Below, in pieces: positions 19,046 through 28,362 of a DNA stretch of 64,000 bases (positions are counted from its first letter, which is position 1; the number at the start of each line of letters is the position of its first letter). Position numbers and translations under genes: made by a program. A model generated the notes under the pieces. That model searched no databases and was not told the origin of the DNA. It saw nothing but the letters and a program-made list of their open reading frames with translations. Origin of the DNA: Acinetobacter proteolyticus (GTDB lineage: Bacteria > Pseudomonadota > Gammaproteobacteria > Pseudomonadales > Moraxellaceae); assembly GCF_000367945.1 (NCBI RefSeq), contig NZ_KB849179.1, positions 1,392,935 to 1,456,934 of the forward strand, read 5' to 3'.

Positions 19046-20722
19046 TTATTGTGTGATCATCGGCAAGTTCAAGCCTTGCTCTTTAGCACAATCAATTGCA
19101 ATGTCATAGCCCGCATCGGCATGACGCATCACACCTGTTGCAGGGTCATTGGTCAATACACGTGCAATACGTGCTGCTGCCTCATCTGTACCATCACACA
19201 CGATCACCACACCTGAGTGTTGCGAGAAGCCCATACCTACACCACCGCCGTGATGTAATGACACCCAAGTCGCACCGCCCGCAGTGTTGAGCAAGGCATT
19301 TAATAACGGCCAGTCAGATACGGCATCTGAACCATCTTTCATTGATTCGGTTTCACGGTTTGGACTAGACACTGAACCTGAATCCAGATGGTCACGACCA
19401 ATCACGATGGGTGCTGAAAGTTCACCACTACGCACCATTTCATTAAATGCCAAGCCCAATTTTGCACGTAAGCCTAAGCCCACCCAGCAAATACGTGCTG
19501 GTAAACCTTGGAAGCTGATACGTTCACGCGCCATATCTAACCAACGATGTAAATGCTCATCATCTGGAATGAGTTCTTTTACTTTGGCATCTGTCTTATA
19601 GATATCTTCTGGATCACCTGAAAGTGCCGCCCAACGGAATGGACCAACACCACGACAGAACAATGGACGGATATAAGCTGGAACAAAGCCAGGGAAATCG
19701 AAGGCATTTGCTACGCCTTCATCTTGTGCCATTTGACGGATGTTGTTGCCGTAGTCAAAGGTTGGAACACCCATTTTTTGGAAATCCAACATCGCTTGAA
19801 CATGCTGTGCCATCGATTGTTTAGCCGCTTTCACCACAACTTCTGGTTCAGTTTTAGCGCGCTGACGATACTCTTCCCATGTCCAGCCAATTGGCAAATA
19901 ACCATTTAATGGGTCATGTGCGCTGGTTTGGTCAGTCACCATATCTGGATGTACACCACGACGAACTAATTCAGGTAAGATTTCTGCTGCATTGCCATGT
20001 AGTGCAATCGAAACCGCCTTACCTTCTTTGGTATATTTTTCAATACGTGCCAAAGCATCATCTAAATCAGTGGCTTGCTCATCGACATAACGGGTACGTA
20101 AACGGAAAGCGATACTAGTTTGTTGGCATTCGATATTGAGTGAGCATGCACCTGCCAGTGTTGCAGCTAAAGGTTGTGCACCGCCCATACCACCTAAGCC
20201 AGCAGTTAAGACCCAACGACCTGTCAAATCGCCGTTATAGTGTTGACGACCTGCTTCTACAAAGGTTTCATAAGTGCCTTGTACAATGCCTTGGCTACCA
20301 ATATAAATCCAAGAACCAGCAGTCATCTGACCATACATTGCCAAACCTTTGGCATCCAATTCATTGAAATGCTCCCAAGTTCCCCAATGTGGAACAAGAT
20401 TCGAGTTTGCAATCAAAACACGCGGTGCATCTTTATGGGTTTTGAACACACCCACTGGCTTACCAGATTGAACCAACAGGGTTTCATCAGTTTCTAAATT
20501 CTTTAACGTTTCAACGATCTTATCAAAGCATTCCCAGTTACGTGCAGCACGACCAATACCACCGTAAACAACAAGCTCTTTTGGATTCTCTGCAACATCA
20601 GGGTCAAGATTGTTCATCAGCATGCGTAAAGGCGCTTCTGTTAACCAGCTTTTTGCATTGAGCTTTGTACCACGTGGTGCGCGAATTTCTACATCACGAA
20701 ATTTTGTTGTCGTTGTTGTCAC
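19046..20722 (-). CDS. hutU: Urocanate hydratase
   Basis: 558 residues, the standard length. NAD-binding motif [17 protein letters not shown], plus [26 protein letters not shown], and the C-terminal [17 protein letters not shown]. Converts urocanate to imidazolonepropionate with tightly bound NAD+. The start is GTG at 20722 with AAGGAG 7 nt upstream. A HutC-like palindrome lies at 20790-20803, so hutU heads the main structural transcript. Confidence 0.96.
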   Translation of the reverse strand: MTTTTTKFRDVEIRAPRGTKLNAKSWLTEAPLRMLMNNLDPDVAENPKELVVYGGIGRAARNWECFDKIVETLKNLETDETLLVQSGKPVGVFKTHKDAPRVLIANSNLVPHWGTWEHFNELDAKGLAMYGQMTAGSWIYIGSQGIVQGTYETFVEAGRQHYNGDLTGRWVLTAGLGGMGGAQPLAATLAGACSLNIECQQTSIAFRLRTRYVDEQATDLDDALARIEKYTKEGKAVSIALHGNAAEILPELVRRGVHPDMVTDQTSAHDPLNGYLPIGWTWEEYRQRAKTEPEVVVKAAKQSMAQHVQAMLDFQKMGVPTFDYGNNIRQMAQDEGVANAFDFPGFVPAYIRPLFCRGVGPFRWAALSGDPEDIYKTDAKVKELIPDDEHLHRWLDMARERISFQGLPARICWVGLGLRAKLGLAFNEMVRSGELSAPIVIGRDHLDSGSVSSPNRETESMKDGSDAVSDWPLLNALLNTAGGATWVSLHHGGGVGMGFSQHSGVVIVCDGTDEAAARIARVLTNDPATGVMRHADAGYDIAIDCAKEQGLNLPMITQ

Positions 20723-20789
20723 AATCGGACTCCTTCCATTGAGTTTGAATCAGCAAATTAACCTGCTTTACTGTATAGCAATGTATTAA

Positions 20790-20803
20790 CTTGTATATAC
20801 ATC
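20790..20803. promoter_or_regulatory. HutC operator in front of hutU
   Basis: CTTGTATATACATC contains the near-palindrome TTGTATATACA, matching the operator in front of hutC (22346-22357) and the TGTATATACA-type core known for HutC of other gamma-proteobacteria. It lies about 70 bp before the hutU GTG, in an AT-rich promoter region. Confidence 0.7.
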
Positions 20804-20910
20804 CATATACTACACAAAACTTTTATATTGAAAAGATGCTTTTCAATTCTTTTATGAAAATAAATTACAAGTTAATGAAATAAATAGATTTATTTTTTGA
20901 TCGGCAATAA

Positions 20911-20943
20911 AAAACACATACAACCTAAAGTCATATGTGTTTT
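20911..20943 (-). terminator. Terminator after hutD
   Basis: Arms AAAACACATA (20911-20920) and TATGTGTTTT (20934-20943) pair perfectly. It separates the hutC-hutD transcript from the hutU promoter. Confidence 0.7.
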
Positions 20944-20960
20944 AAGAAAAAGTGGAAAAA

Positions 20961-21542
20961 TTAGATTTTTGTGAGTTCGATCAGACAAGTTTGTTTTAAA
21001 TGCTCTGATTTTAAAACCAGTTTTTTCAATGCTTTTTGCTGCTCTATTTTAAGACTTTGCTGGTGTGCTAAACAAAAAACCTGCCGATCCACTTCAATTT
21101 CTAATGGTTCTGGACTCTGATTAAAAATAAAAATCAGATCGGCTGAACTGAACATCTCAGTGCTTACTGAATCAAACAGCCATTGATAGTGGGAACGCCA
21201 TTTTTCAGGATGATAAATCAGATTAAAATCCCGAATCGGCCCATCACTGAGTTCACAACTGGTTGTGCTATCCCCACTGAATTGGGCAGATTCTAAGGTT
21301 TTCAAATGCTCTGAATCACCGTCAATATTCAATACGATGCCAACACCTTCCAATACCGTGAGGATACGCTGCATGCCATTAAACTTGGAAAAATCACCCG
21401 AAGTTTTGACATCTGCCATCGAAATACGCCAATCAAAGGCATCCAGACTGTCACCGTCACTTCGGGCAAGCTCAATGGTATAACCTGCACCATTCTTCCA
21501 CAGCATCTGTTTATATTCAGCTGTGTCTAAGTGTTGAATCAT
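20961..21542 (-). CDS. hutD: HutD/Ves family protein
   Basis: 193 residues, cupin-like. N-terminal KQMLWKNGAGYTIELARS and FDWRISMADVKTSGDFSKFNGMQRILTVLEG are the HutD/Ves signature. HutD has been proposed to limit hut expression or bind formylglutamate-like metabolites in Pseudomonas; its mechanism is not settled. It overlaps the hutC stop by 4 bp (ATGA), so the two are translationally coupled. Confidence 0.9.
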   Translation of the reverse strand: MIQHLDTAEYKQMLWKNGAGYTIELARSDGDSLDAFDWRISMADVKTSGDFSKFNGMQRILTVLEGVGIVLNIDGDSEHLKTLESAQFSGDSTTSCELSDGPIRDFNLIYHPEKWRSHYQWLFDSVSTEMFSSADLIFIFNQSPEPLEIEVDRQVFCLAHQQSLKIEQQKALKKLVLKSEHLKQTCLIELTKI

Positions 21543-22291
21543 TGGGTAAACTTACCTTCCAGATAATAACGACTGCCTGGATAAATCAGACGCGCACTGG
21601 AAATCAGCTGTTTATTCGACCAGGTACGGCGACGAATCAACAAACAAGGCTCAGTCTTGTTAATTTTCAGCCATTTGCATTCTTGTGCTGACGCAAGAAT
21701 TGCTGTCACCACATGTTCACCTTCAGTCACAGGTGCTTTCGACATTAAATAAGCATTCGGTGTAATGCTTTTAAAATCTTGTGCCAAGTAATCTGGAATC
21801 AACATCGGATCGACCAGTCGATCTTCAATCTGAACAGGTACATCATTTTCATAATGCACGATGATTGAGTGAAATAACTTTTGCCCTTCTCGAATCTGCA
21901 TCAGCATACTTTGTTCAGCATTGGCCTGAATCTGTTCCAGCACCAAGACTTCGGCATGATGTTTGTGATTTCGGGCAATGATTTCTTCGGCAATATTATT
22001 GACATGAAATAAAGCGGTACGTCCTTGCCCTTCTGCAACGAAAGAACCAACACCTTGGATACGCACCAATAAACCTTCACTGGTGAGTTCGCGCAAGGCA
22101 CGATTCACGGTCATGCGACTGCAGCCCAGTAAATTGACCAATTCACTTTCTGAAGGAATTTTTTTATTGACGGTCCATGTTCCTTCATAGATTTTTTGCG
22201 AAATCATTTGTTTCACACGCAAATACAAAGGAACAGGACTATCTTCTTCTAAGGACAAATCTAAATCGTTTTGCTTTGTCGCTCTTGACAT
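21539..22291 (-). CDS. hutC: Histidine utilisation repressor, GntR/HutC family
   Basis: 250 residues. N-terminal GntR winged helix (KKIPSESELVNLLGCSRMTVNRALRELTSEGLL) and a C-terminal UTRA ligand domain (about 95-240, with NEVAPVxE-like VPVQIEDRLVDPMLIPDY). Urocanate is the known inducer for HutC. A perfect palindrome TTGTATATACAA lies 55 bp upstream of its start, so it likely represses itself and the hutU transcript. Confidence 0.93.
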   Translation of the reverse strand: MSRATKQNDLDLSLEEDSPVPLYLRVKQMISQKIYEGTWTVNKKIPSESELVNLLGCSRMTVNRALRELTSEGLLVRIQGVGSFVAEGQGRTALFHVNNIAEEIIARNHKHHAEVLVLEQIQANAEQSMLMQIREGQKLFHSIIVHYENDVPVQIEDRLVDPMLIPDYLAQDFKSITPNAYLMSKAPVTEGEHVVTAILASAQECKWLKINKTEPCLLIRRRTWSNKQLISSARLIYPGSRYYLEGKFTQ

Positions 22292-22345
22292 TGGCTAAAA
22301 CTCATACTAAATACTATAAGTCATTGTATATTGAATTAAGCACAA

Positions 22346-22357
22346 TTGTATATACAA
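22346..22357. promoter_or_regulatory. HutC operator in front of hutC
   Basis: TTGTATATACAA is a perfect 12-bp palindrome. It shares 11 bases with the hutU site at 20790. It lies between hutC and the end of the Rieske gene, so its only downstream target is hutC. Confidence 0.75.
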
Positions 22358-22439
22358 GCCTATACAAATAAACAATTTAGGCTTAATAGAAGATAAACAA
22401 CTCCGTTTTAATCTCTTAAATATCCCAAATTTATTCAAG

Positions 22440-23495
22440 CTAAACCGTATAGCGTTTGCTTAACCCCCATTCAGCCAAGATACGGCGATACATGGTCGAA
22501 GAACGATCGGCTTCAAAATGTGCTTCCATACTAATATCTAGAGGTAATTCTTCTGGCTTTTGCGCCTCTACCATCTCTTGATCTTCGGCAAAAATTTGCG
22601 CATTAAAATCATAGACCGCCTGTAAATCGCCGGTGGTATCGAAATTACGAGTTAACGGTACAAACAAACGGGTCTTATTATGTGAGATGGGACAACAGGC
22701 ATTTAAAATCTTGAGTACCCCGTCATTTGGAAAATGAATGGTCAGTACGGCTGAAAATGGCGGATAAACATCAAAGATTCGTTCCCACACAAAATCATCG
22801 GGTGCTAGGTGCTGCATCCCATGCGGGTAGTTGCTGACATTACTGGTGTAGTTTGTATGTAAGCCATAATCGGTACGTTCAGTCGAATATTTAGGTACCA
22901 CAGGATTGTCTCGATCAGCAAAGGCCTGATGATGCACCCAAGCAAAGTGTGCCACATCAATAAAGCCTTCCAGTTGACGGCCGCTTGAACCTGCAATATC
23001 CACAGAAGGTGGCAAAATGGCTTGATGTGTCTCGCTCTCCCATGTGTCTAATACAGGAAAATTCGCCAAACTTTCATCTCTGCCCAAAATGCTAGTCCAG
23101 ACCAATCCATATTTTAAAACCACAGGAAACTTGGTCAGAGAAAAGCGCTCTGAGATTTTAGTTAAATCAGGTTGCGCTGGGATTTTAGAGCATTTGCCAT
23201 CTTCATTAAAATGAAGTCCATGATAAGGACAAATCAAAGTGTCTCCCTCAACCCAACCTTTACTCAAAGGTACACCACGATGTGGGCAAATATCCCGAGC
23301 CAAATGAATCTGCCCTGTTTCGGTCTTATACAAAGCCAAATTCATATCCAATAAGGTGACTTGCTGCGGTTTACTGCTCACTTCTTCGATACGTGCAACG
23401 GGATACCAATGTTGTGCAAGAATCTGCCAGTCCTGATCATCAAATTGGCTATGACATGGCTTATTTGGAAGATTGATGAATGGAATTGCGTTCAT
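22440..23495 (-). CDS. Rieske non-heme iron oxygenase, HpxD/VanA-like
   Basis: 351 residues. The N-terminal Rieske [2Fe-2S] domain shows CPHRGVPLSKGW and CPYHG. The catalytic domain shows DVAHFAWVHHQAF (Asp and two His for mononuclear iron). Family members hydroxylate or O-demethylate ring compounds and need a reductase partner; none is encoded nearby. Klebsiella HpxD, a related protein, hydroxylates hypoxanthine with its reductase HpxE (established). With allantoinase puuE and other purine genes close by, and a divergent LysR gene, a purine substrate is plausible but unproven. A vanillate-type demethylase is the alternative. Confidence 0.85.
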   Translation of the reverse strand: MNAIPFINLPNKPCHSQFDDQDWQILAQHWYPVARIEEVSSKPQQVTLLDMNLALYKTETGQIHLARDICPHRGVPLSKGWVEGDTLICPYHGLHFNEDGKCSKIPAQPDLTKISERFSLTKFPVVLKYGLVWTSILGRDESLANFPVLDTWESETHQAILPPSVDIAGSSGRQLEGFIDVAHFAWVHHQAFADRDNPVVPKYSTERTDYGLHTNYTSNVSNYPHGMQHLAPDDFVWERIFDVYPPFSAVLTIHFPNDGVLKILNACCPISHNKTRLFVPLTRNFDTTGDLQAVYDFNAQIFAEDQEMVEAQKPEELPLDISMEAHFEADRSSTMYRRILAEWGLSKRYTV

Positions 23496-23562
23496 ATCCT
23501 GTGCTCATTTTTAAGATTTTTCTCTTCATGAGCAGTGTGGAATAGATCAATATTCTCGTCTA

Positions 23563-23590
23563 TTAGAATGATTTATATGCATCATTCTAA
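23563..23590. promoter_or_regulatory. Perfect 10-bp inverted repeat in the Rieske/LysR promoter region
   Basis: TTAGAATGAT (23563-23572), an 8-bp spacer and ATCATTCTAA (23581-23590). Position between divergent genes and size fit a LysR-type operator. Confidence 0.6.
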
Positions 23591-23659
23591 AAATTAGAAC
23601 AGCCTAGGCACTAAAATTGCTTTTGTATTAAAACCTGCTTTATCTCAAGTGAGTTTGCA

Positions 23660-24592
23660 ATGGCCTTGCCATTTTCACGTTTTGCCGATTATTTTATTGC
23701 CGTTGCCAAAACAGGCAGTTTAAGAAAAGCAGCCGATCAACTGTTTATTTCTGTCTCCGCGGTACATCGGCAGATTGTTTTGGCAGAAGAAGAACTCGGT
23801 GTTGCTTTATTTGAACGTTTGCCCAGTGGACTCAAGCTGACTTTGGCTGGTGAATTACTCTATGCTGATCTACGCAGCTGGCAAAAAGAGTTTCAAATCA
23901 CCCAAAAACGTCTAAATGAAATCCAAGGCATACAACGCGGTTCAATTGATTTTGGGATGATTGCAGCACTCAGTGAAAGCTTTGTCAGTGCCGTGATGCA
24001 ATCTATTGTTCAGCAATATCCATGGATTAATTTTAAGGTTCGTGTCTTGGACAGTGATCGTATCGCTGATCTGGTGATCAATGCTGAACTCGACTTTGGC
24101 TTGATTCTGAATCCCAAACATCAGCACCAATTACAGATCAGCGCCTTTATTGAAATGCCTTTAGGTTTCGTTATTCCCAAACAGCATCCTTTAGCCCATA
24201 AAGAAAAAATCTACTTCTCCGATACACTGGAATTCAATCATATTATTCCCGCCGAGCCTTTGGTCATTCATGACCATGTTACGGCCTTATATAAAAAGCA
24301 GGACTTTCATCCACGCCATACCATCGAGTGCAATGATATCCATATGATGATTTCATTACTCAGACAAAACTTAGGCATCAGCATTATGAGTTATCTGGAT
24401 GCTGCCCCTTATATTGAAAATGGTGAATTTGAATTTAGAGCGATCAATGATCATGGCCTACATCCGATTACGGTTGCACTTTGTGTTGCACCAAAACGAC
24501 AACTTTCTCGGATTGCGCAAATCATGATGAATCAAATCATTATCGAGATGGAGGCACTAAAATCGCGCATGCTAATGAATATTCATCAATAA
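23660..24592 (+). CDS. LysR-family transcriptional regulator
   Basis: 310 residues. N-terminal HTH: FIAVAKTGSLRKAADQLFISVSAVHRQIVLAEEELGVALFER, then a LysR substrate domain (about 95-300). Divergent from the Rieske oxygenase gene and sharing a palindrome-containing promoter with it, so probably its activator. The gene downstream (puuE) is on the same strand after 92 bp. Klebsiella HpxR, regulator of hpxDE, is also LysR type (established); homology here is not tested. Confidence 0.9.
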   Translation: MALPFSRFADYFIAVAKTGSLRKAADQLFISVSAVHRQIVLAEEELGVALFERLPSGLKLTLAGELLYADLRSWQKEFQITQKRLNEIQGIQRGSIDFGMIAALSESFVSAVMQSIVQQYPWINFKVRVLDSDRIADLVINAELDFGLILNPKHQHQLQISAFIEMPLGFVIPKQHPLAHKEKIYFSDTLEFNHIIPAEPLVIHDHVTALYKKQDFHPRHTIECNDIHMMISLLRQNLGISIMSYLDAAPYIENGEFEFRAINDHGLHPITVALCVAPKRQLSRIAQIMMNQIIIEMEALKSRMLMNIHQ

Positions 24593-24684
24593 AATTGTAT
24601 TTTTGCACCAAAATAAAACACTCAAACCATTGATTTAAATAAATATAGTGTTTGACACCCAAAGATTTAATCGGGTAAGTTGAT

Positions 24685-25671
24685 GTGAAGATTCACCTTT
24701 TTCACGATTCAGGCGTTGCTATGGTTTGGCCCAATACAGACATTGATTTAACAGCAGATTATCCACGAGATATGGTCGGTTATGCTGATCACCCCCCCCA
24801 TGCACAGTGGCCCAATCAAGCAAAAATCGCGGTGCAGTTTGTATTGAATTATGAAGAAGGGGGTGAAAAACATATTCTGCATGGCGATGAAGGCTCGGAA
24901 CAGTTTTTGTCTGAAATCAGTGGTGTAGAAAGTTATCCTGCACGGCACCTTTCAATGGACTCGATTTATGAATATGGCTCACGGGTCGGTTTTTGGCGGA
25001 TTCAGCAGGAATTTGCCAAACGTCAATTGCCGATGACCATTTTTGCCGTTGCCATGGCTTTGCAACGGAATCCATTGGTGGTCGCAGCGATCAAACAGCA
25101 CCATTATGATGTGGTATCACATGGCTTACGCTGGATTCATTATCAAAATATAGATATTGAAACTGAGAAACAGCATATGGCGGAAGCCATGCATATCCTC
25201 AAAGATTTATTTGGTGAAATGCCAACGGGTTGGTATACAGGCCGTGATAGCCCCAATACCCGTCAATTATTAGCGGAATATGATCAGGTGCAATATGACA
25301 GTGATTATTACGGTGATGACTTACCTTTTTGGACAACACTCAGTAATGCAGCGGGTGCAAGCCGTCCACATTTAATTATTCCCTATACACTCGATACCAA
25401 TGATATGAAGTTTGCTTCGCCGACTGGGTTTAATCGTAGTGAGGATTTTTTTGAATATTTAAAAGATGCTTTTGATGTCCTCTATGCAGAGGGAGCAACC
25501 TCACCTAAGATGCTTTCCATTGGTATGCATTGTCGAATTTTAGGACGTCCTGCCCGCTTTAAGGCATTACAACGTTTCCTAGATTATGTGCAAAATCATG
25601 ATCGGGTCTGGATTTGCACCCGTCAGCAGATTGCTGAGCATTGGTATACACATCATCCTTATCAAGCTTAG
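24685..25671 (+). CDS. puuE: Allantoinase, polysaccharide-deacetylase fold (PuuE)
   Basis: About 328 residues of NodB-like fold. DYPRDMVGYADHPPHAQWPNQAKIAVQFVLNYEEGGE and ARHLSMDSIYEYGSRVGFWR are the PuuE hallmarks, and SHGLRW and TGRDSPNTR follow. This metal-independent allantoinase converts allantoin to allantoate. The start is uncertain: GTG at 24685 or ATG at 24721 (MVWPNTDIDL). It belongs with uraD, hiuH, alc and allA elsewhere in this window. Confidence 0.92.
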   Translation: MKIHLFHDSGVAMVWPNTDIDLTADYPRDMVGYADHPPHAQWPNQAKIAVQFVLNYEEGGEKHILHGDEGSEQFLSEISGVESYPARHLSMDSIYEYGSRVGFWRIQQEFAKRQLPMTIFAVAMALQRNPLVVAAIKQHHYDVVSHGLRWIHYQNIDIETEKQHMAEAMHILKDLFGEMPTGWYTGRDSPNTRQLLAEYDQVQYDSDYYGDDLPFWTTLSNAAGASRPHLIIPYTLDTNDMKFASPTGFNRSEDFFEYLKDAFDVLYAEGATSPKMLSIGMHCRILGRPARFKALQRFLDYVQNHDRVWICTRQQIAEHWYTHHPYQA

Positions 25672-25771
25672 GTTTATTAAAGCGTCATAATGTGTCGTAT
25701 ATCCGATTTAAACAATTTATCCAAAAAAAATAAGCTTTAAGCTACTCCTTTAGAATAAGGAGATGATCAGG

Positions 25772-26332
25772 ATGAAAGTACAATATTTTGCAGCGAGTAC
25801 GCTAGATGGATTTATTGCGACCGAAGACGATTCTTTAGAATGGTTATTTGCATTAGGCGAACTATATAACTCAAGTTATCCAACCTTTATTGCAAATGTT
25901 GGTGCTTTAGTGATGGGATCGGCAACTTATGAATGGATATTGAATAACGCAGAGCAAGTTGCTGCTGAAACAGGTTCTCCTTGGCCTTATACCCAACCAA
26001 CTTGGGTATTTTCCAGCCGTGAACTGCCCTTGGTTAAAGGTGCAAATATCCATTTTGTACAAGGAGACATCACTCCTGTTTATGCTGAAATACAATCCAT
26101 CATTGGGGATAAGAATATTTGGATTGTAGGTGGTGGCGAATTGGCAGGTCAGTTCTATGATGCCAATTTACTTGATGAACTCATTATACAAATTGGTTCA
26201 GTCACCCTTGGGAAAGGAAAAGCACTATTTCCTCGAAGCGTATTTGCACCAACGCTTAAATTGATCTCCGTTCATCACATGGGTGAAGGTATGATTGAAT
26301 TACATTATAGCGTTGATCGTAAACAAAATTAG
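25772..26332 (+). CDS. Dihydrofolate reductase family protein (RibD C-terminal domain)
   Basis: About 186 residues. Begins MKVQYFAASTLDGFIATEDDSLEWL, and contains GALVMGSATYEW, WVFSSRELP and IWIVGGGELAGQFYDANLLDELIIQIG, the RibD_C/DHFR-like pattern. An NADPH-dependent reductase of unknown substrate. I chose ATG 25772 because AAGGAG (25757-25762) touches the ATG at 25763 directly but is 9 nt before this one. Adjacent to puuE but not clearly in the purine pathway. Confidence 0.82.
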   Translation: MKVQYFAASTLDGFIATEDDSLEWLFALGELYNSSYPTFIANVGALVMGSATYEWILNNAEQVAAETGSPWPYTQPTWVFSSRELPLVKGANIHFVQGDITPVYAEIQSIIGDKNIWIVGGGELAGQFYDANLLDELIIQIGSVTLGKGKALFPRSVFAPTLKLISVHHMGEGMIELHYSVDRKQN

Positions 26333-26560
26333 CAAAATGTTGAATGCCTTATCTAGCTTGTAAATACTGGTAAAACAATTAAAAAAATCCCTCAATTCAA
26401 TCTAAATAACCCATTCTGTCAAATAAAATGGATGATTCGGAAGAATTTTCTAATCGTTGAACTGATACAATTTTATGACCTGATTGCGAATCGAGGAGAT
26501 GCCTTTAATACGACATTTCTTAATGCCCAAAGGGAAAATAACTTAAAAGGAAGAACACTT

Positions 26561-26806
26561 ATGGCGCTTATTTCATGCCCCGAATGCAGCAGCAAGGTTT
26601 CGACCCAAGCCAACTCCTGCCCGCATTGCGGTTATCCGCTGCAGACCCAACGTCACACGCCCGAGTCAGGGGCATTACAATCACCGCATGTCTTGAGCCG
26701 CGCCATCATGGCACTCGGTGCTTGGCTGGTCACACCCTGGATCGCGCGACTTCTGTTCGGACTAGCGGTGCTTGTCTTTGTCTATTTTTCGCTCAAGAGT
26801 AAATAA
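26561..26806 (+). CDS. Zinc-ribbon membrane protein
   Basis: 81 residues. N-terminal zinc ribbon CPECSSKVSTQANSCPHCGYPL (two CxxC pairs), a polar linker, and one transmembrane helix (about 55-78, IARLLFGLAVLVFVYFSL). ATG 26561 has AAGGA 10 nt upstream; an in-frame upstream extension from 26432 is AT-rich and unlike the rest, so I reject it. Base composition is clearly GC-richer than the flanking DHFR gene, as in the lipoprotein gene that follows. Function unknown. Confidence 0.75.
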   Translation: MALISCPECSSKVSTQANSCPHCGYPLQTQRHTPESGALQSPHVLSRAIMALGAWLVTPWIARLLFGLAVLVFVYFSLKSK

Positions 26807-26945
26807 TTGATCTTAATGAAACAACTACATCATCTTGTTGTGGAGTTGTACACGTGATTTTTATTAAGCAACATAGGCATTTGAAGGATTTAAAGCGACT
26901 TAATTAAAACAAAACTCGGTCAACATATAAGTAGAGTAATTAGAC

Positions 26946-28124
26946 ATGTTTTCAATGAACAGGTTCATGGTGCTGGGAATGGCATTGCTCGCTTGCTCCT
27001 GCACGAAGTCACCCTCGGGTAACGAGGAAAAGACCAATGATGCGACTGCAAAAACAGCCAAAGTCACAGCCAAGTCCGCCGGGGATGTCGACTTCCCGAT
27101 GATCCCGCAAATCGTTGTGCCAGAGATCATCGGCATTGGCCCGGCCCAGCGAGCACTGGAAGCATCAATGCAAGACATCATTGATCCAGTTGCTGGTATT
27201 AGCGTTAAGCCCGCTCACTGTGCAACCGACGGCGCATTACTCAACGATGCAGGCATCACCAGTATGGATGCTCAAGGCAATCTGTCGCGCAACGGGAATG
27301 AAGGTATCTTCCATATCGACGCAGACGGCAGTGGTACCGCCAACTACCAAGGCGGTGTCATCGTCGTCAACGCAGATGGCAGTGGCACAATCAACGGCAA
27401 TGGCGACGGTGGCGCTGACGATGGAATCATCTCAGTCGAGGCCGATGGTTCGGGCACGTATAACGGCAAGTACGGCATCATCGTGCTGGACGGCAAAGGC
27501 GGTGGCACCTGGAACGGCGACCACGGGGTGATTCGCAACCAAGGTGATGGTTCAGGCAGTTGGAATGGTCCGCAAGGCATCGTCACCATCAACGCTGACG
27601 GCAGCGGTACATGGAACGGTCCGCATGGGTTGGTAAGCAACGACGGTAAAGGCAATGGCAGCATTGGCACACCAGCACGTCAAGTGAAAATGGCACCAAT
27701 TCCCAAGGTCGCTCCAGCTGGCAAGTTTCCGCCGTTAAAAAAATTCGCTCCATCAGGCGCGCCATGCGGGTTCATCATCACTCTCAATGATCAGGTGTTG
27801 TTCGATTTCGACAAGTCAGATATCCGTCCTGACGCAGCGAAGGTGCTGAACAGCTTGGCCATGGCCTTGCAGAAAGTACCAGCCAAGGCAATAGAAATTC
27901 GCGGGCATACCGATGCCAAGGGCAGTGATGCCTACAATCTGGATTTGTCCGAGCGCCGTGCTAAATCCGTAGGCATGGCCTTGCGCCAGCGTGGTGCCGC
28001 AGCTGATGCCAGCACGCGTGGTTACGGAGAGTCGCAGCCAGTAGCGCCCAACGAGGTCAGCGGCCAAGACAACCCTGCTGGCCGACAGTTGAACAGGCGC
28101 GTGGAAATCTTCGTGCGCACTTGA
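26946..28124 (+). CDS. OmpA-family lipoprotein with glycine-rich beta-repeats
   Basis: 392 residues. N-terminal lipoprotein signal with lipobox LLAC (Cys17). Residues 111-240 hold about seven imperfect 15-23-residue repeats with a DGSGT-(W/Y)-NG core (e.g. IDADGSGT, VNADGSGT, VEADGSGT, INADGSGTWNG). A Pro/Lys linker (245-270) leads to a C-terminal OmpA peptidoglycan-binding domain: LFDFDKSDIRPDAAKVL, IEIRGHTDAKGSDAYNLDLSERRAKSV, NRRVEIFV. Likely an outer-membrane lipoprotein tethered to peptidoglycan with a repeat stalk. GC-richer than its neighbours, suggesting acquisition. Confidence 0.85.
   Translation: MFSMNRFMVLGMALLACSCTKSPSGNEEKTNDATAKTAKVTAKSAGDVDFPMIPQIVVPEIIGIGPAQRALEASMQDIIDPVAGISVKPAHCATDGALLNDAGITSMDAQGNLSRNGNEGIFHIDADGSGTANYQGGVIVVNADGSGTINGNGDGGADDGIISVEADGSGTYNGKYGIIVLDGKGGGTWNGDHGVIRNQGDGSGSWNGPQGIVTINADGSGTWNGPHGLVSNDGKGNGSIGTPARQVKMAPIPKVAPAGKFPPLKKFAPSGAPCGFIITLNDQVLFDFDKSDIRPDAAKVLNSLAMALQKVPAKAIEIRGHTDAKGSDAYNLDLSERRAKSVGMALRQRGAAADASTRGYGESQPVAPNEVSGQDNPAGRQLNRRVEIFVRT
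27300..27665 (+). repeat. Tandem coding repeats within the OmpA lipoprotein gene
   Basis: Related segments encoding GI(I/V)-x-(I/V)-x-ADGSGT-(W/Y)-NG recur about seven times, with some nucleotide identity retained between copies (e.g. GCAGATGGCAGTGG, GCTGACGGCAGCGG, GGTGATGGTTCAGG). Spacing is irregular at 45-70 bp. Confidence 0.65.
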
Positions 28125-28166
28125 TGATGCGAGCGGGTCAACGATGGTCACGTTTTATACTCGTAA

Positions 28167-28198
28167 GCGTATTGCAATAGCTCAGTATTGCAATACGC
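28167..28198. repeat. Perfect 13-bp-stem inverted repeat
   Basis: GCGTATTGCAATA (28167-28179), 6-nt loop, TATTGCAATACGC (28186-28198). No T-tract on either side, so it is not a classic terminator. It lies 43 bp after the OmpA lipoprotein gene at the right edge of the GC-richer segment. Confidence 0.6.
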
Positions 28199-28362
28199 AT
28201 TTGATGAACGATAAAACCTTGTATCTTGTCTATATAGATTCCAATCTGGCAACTGATGATATGCCGATGTTTTTTTATTACTCGCTGGACTTAGTTGAAT
28301 GAATACTTAAAGATGCCCGCAAATGCGATGAGTTTCCCCTGCTAAGATATCTCAACTTTAGC

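Noticed and set aside
26432..26560. N-terminal extension of the zinc-ribbon protein
   Set aside because: AT-rich, without a ribosome site; ATG 26561 has AAGGA and starts directly at the zinc-ribbon domain.
27344..27670. Minus-strand Pro-rich frame within the OmpA gene
   Set aside because: It is the antisense shadow of the glycine-rich repeats (GGT/GGC read as Pro codons).
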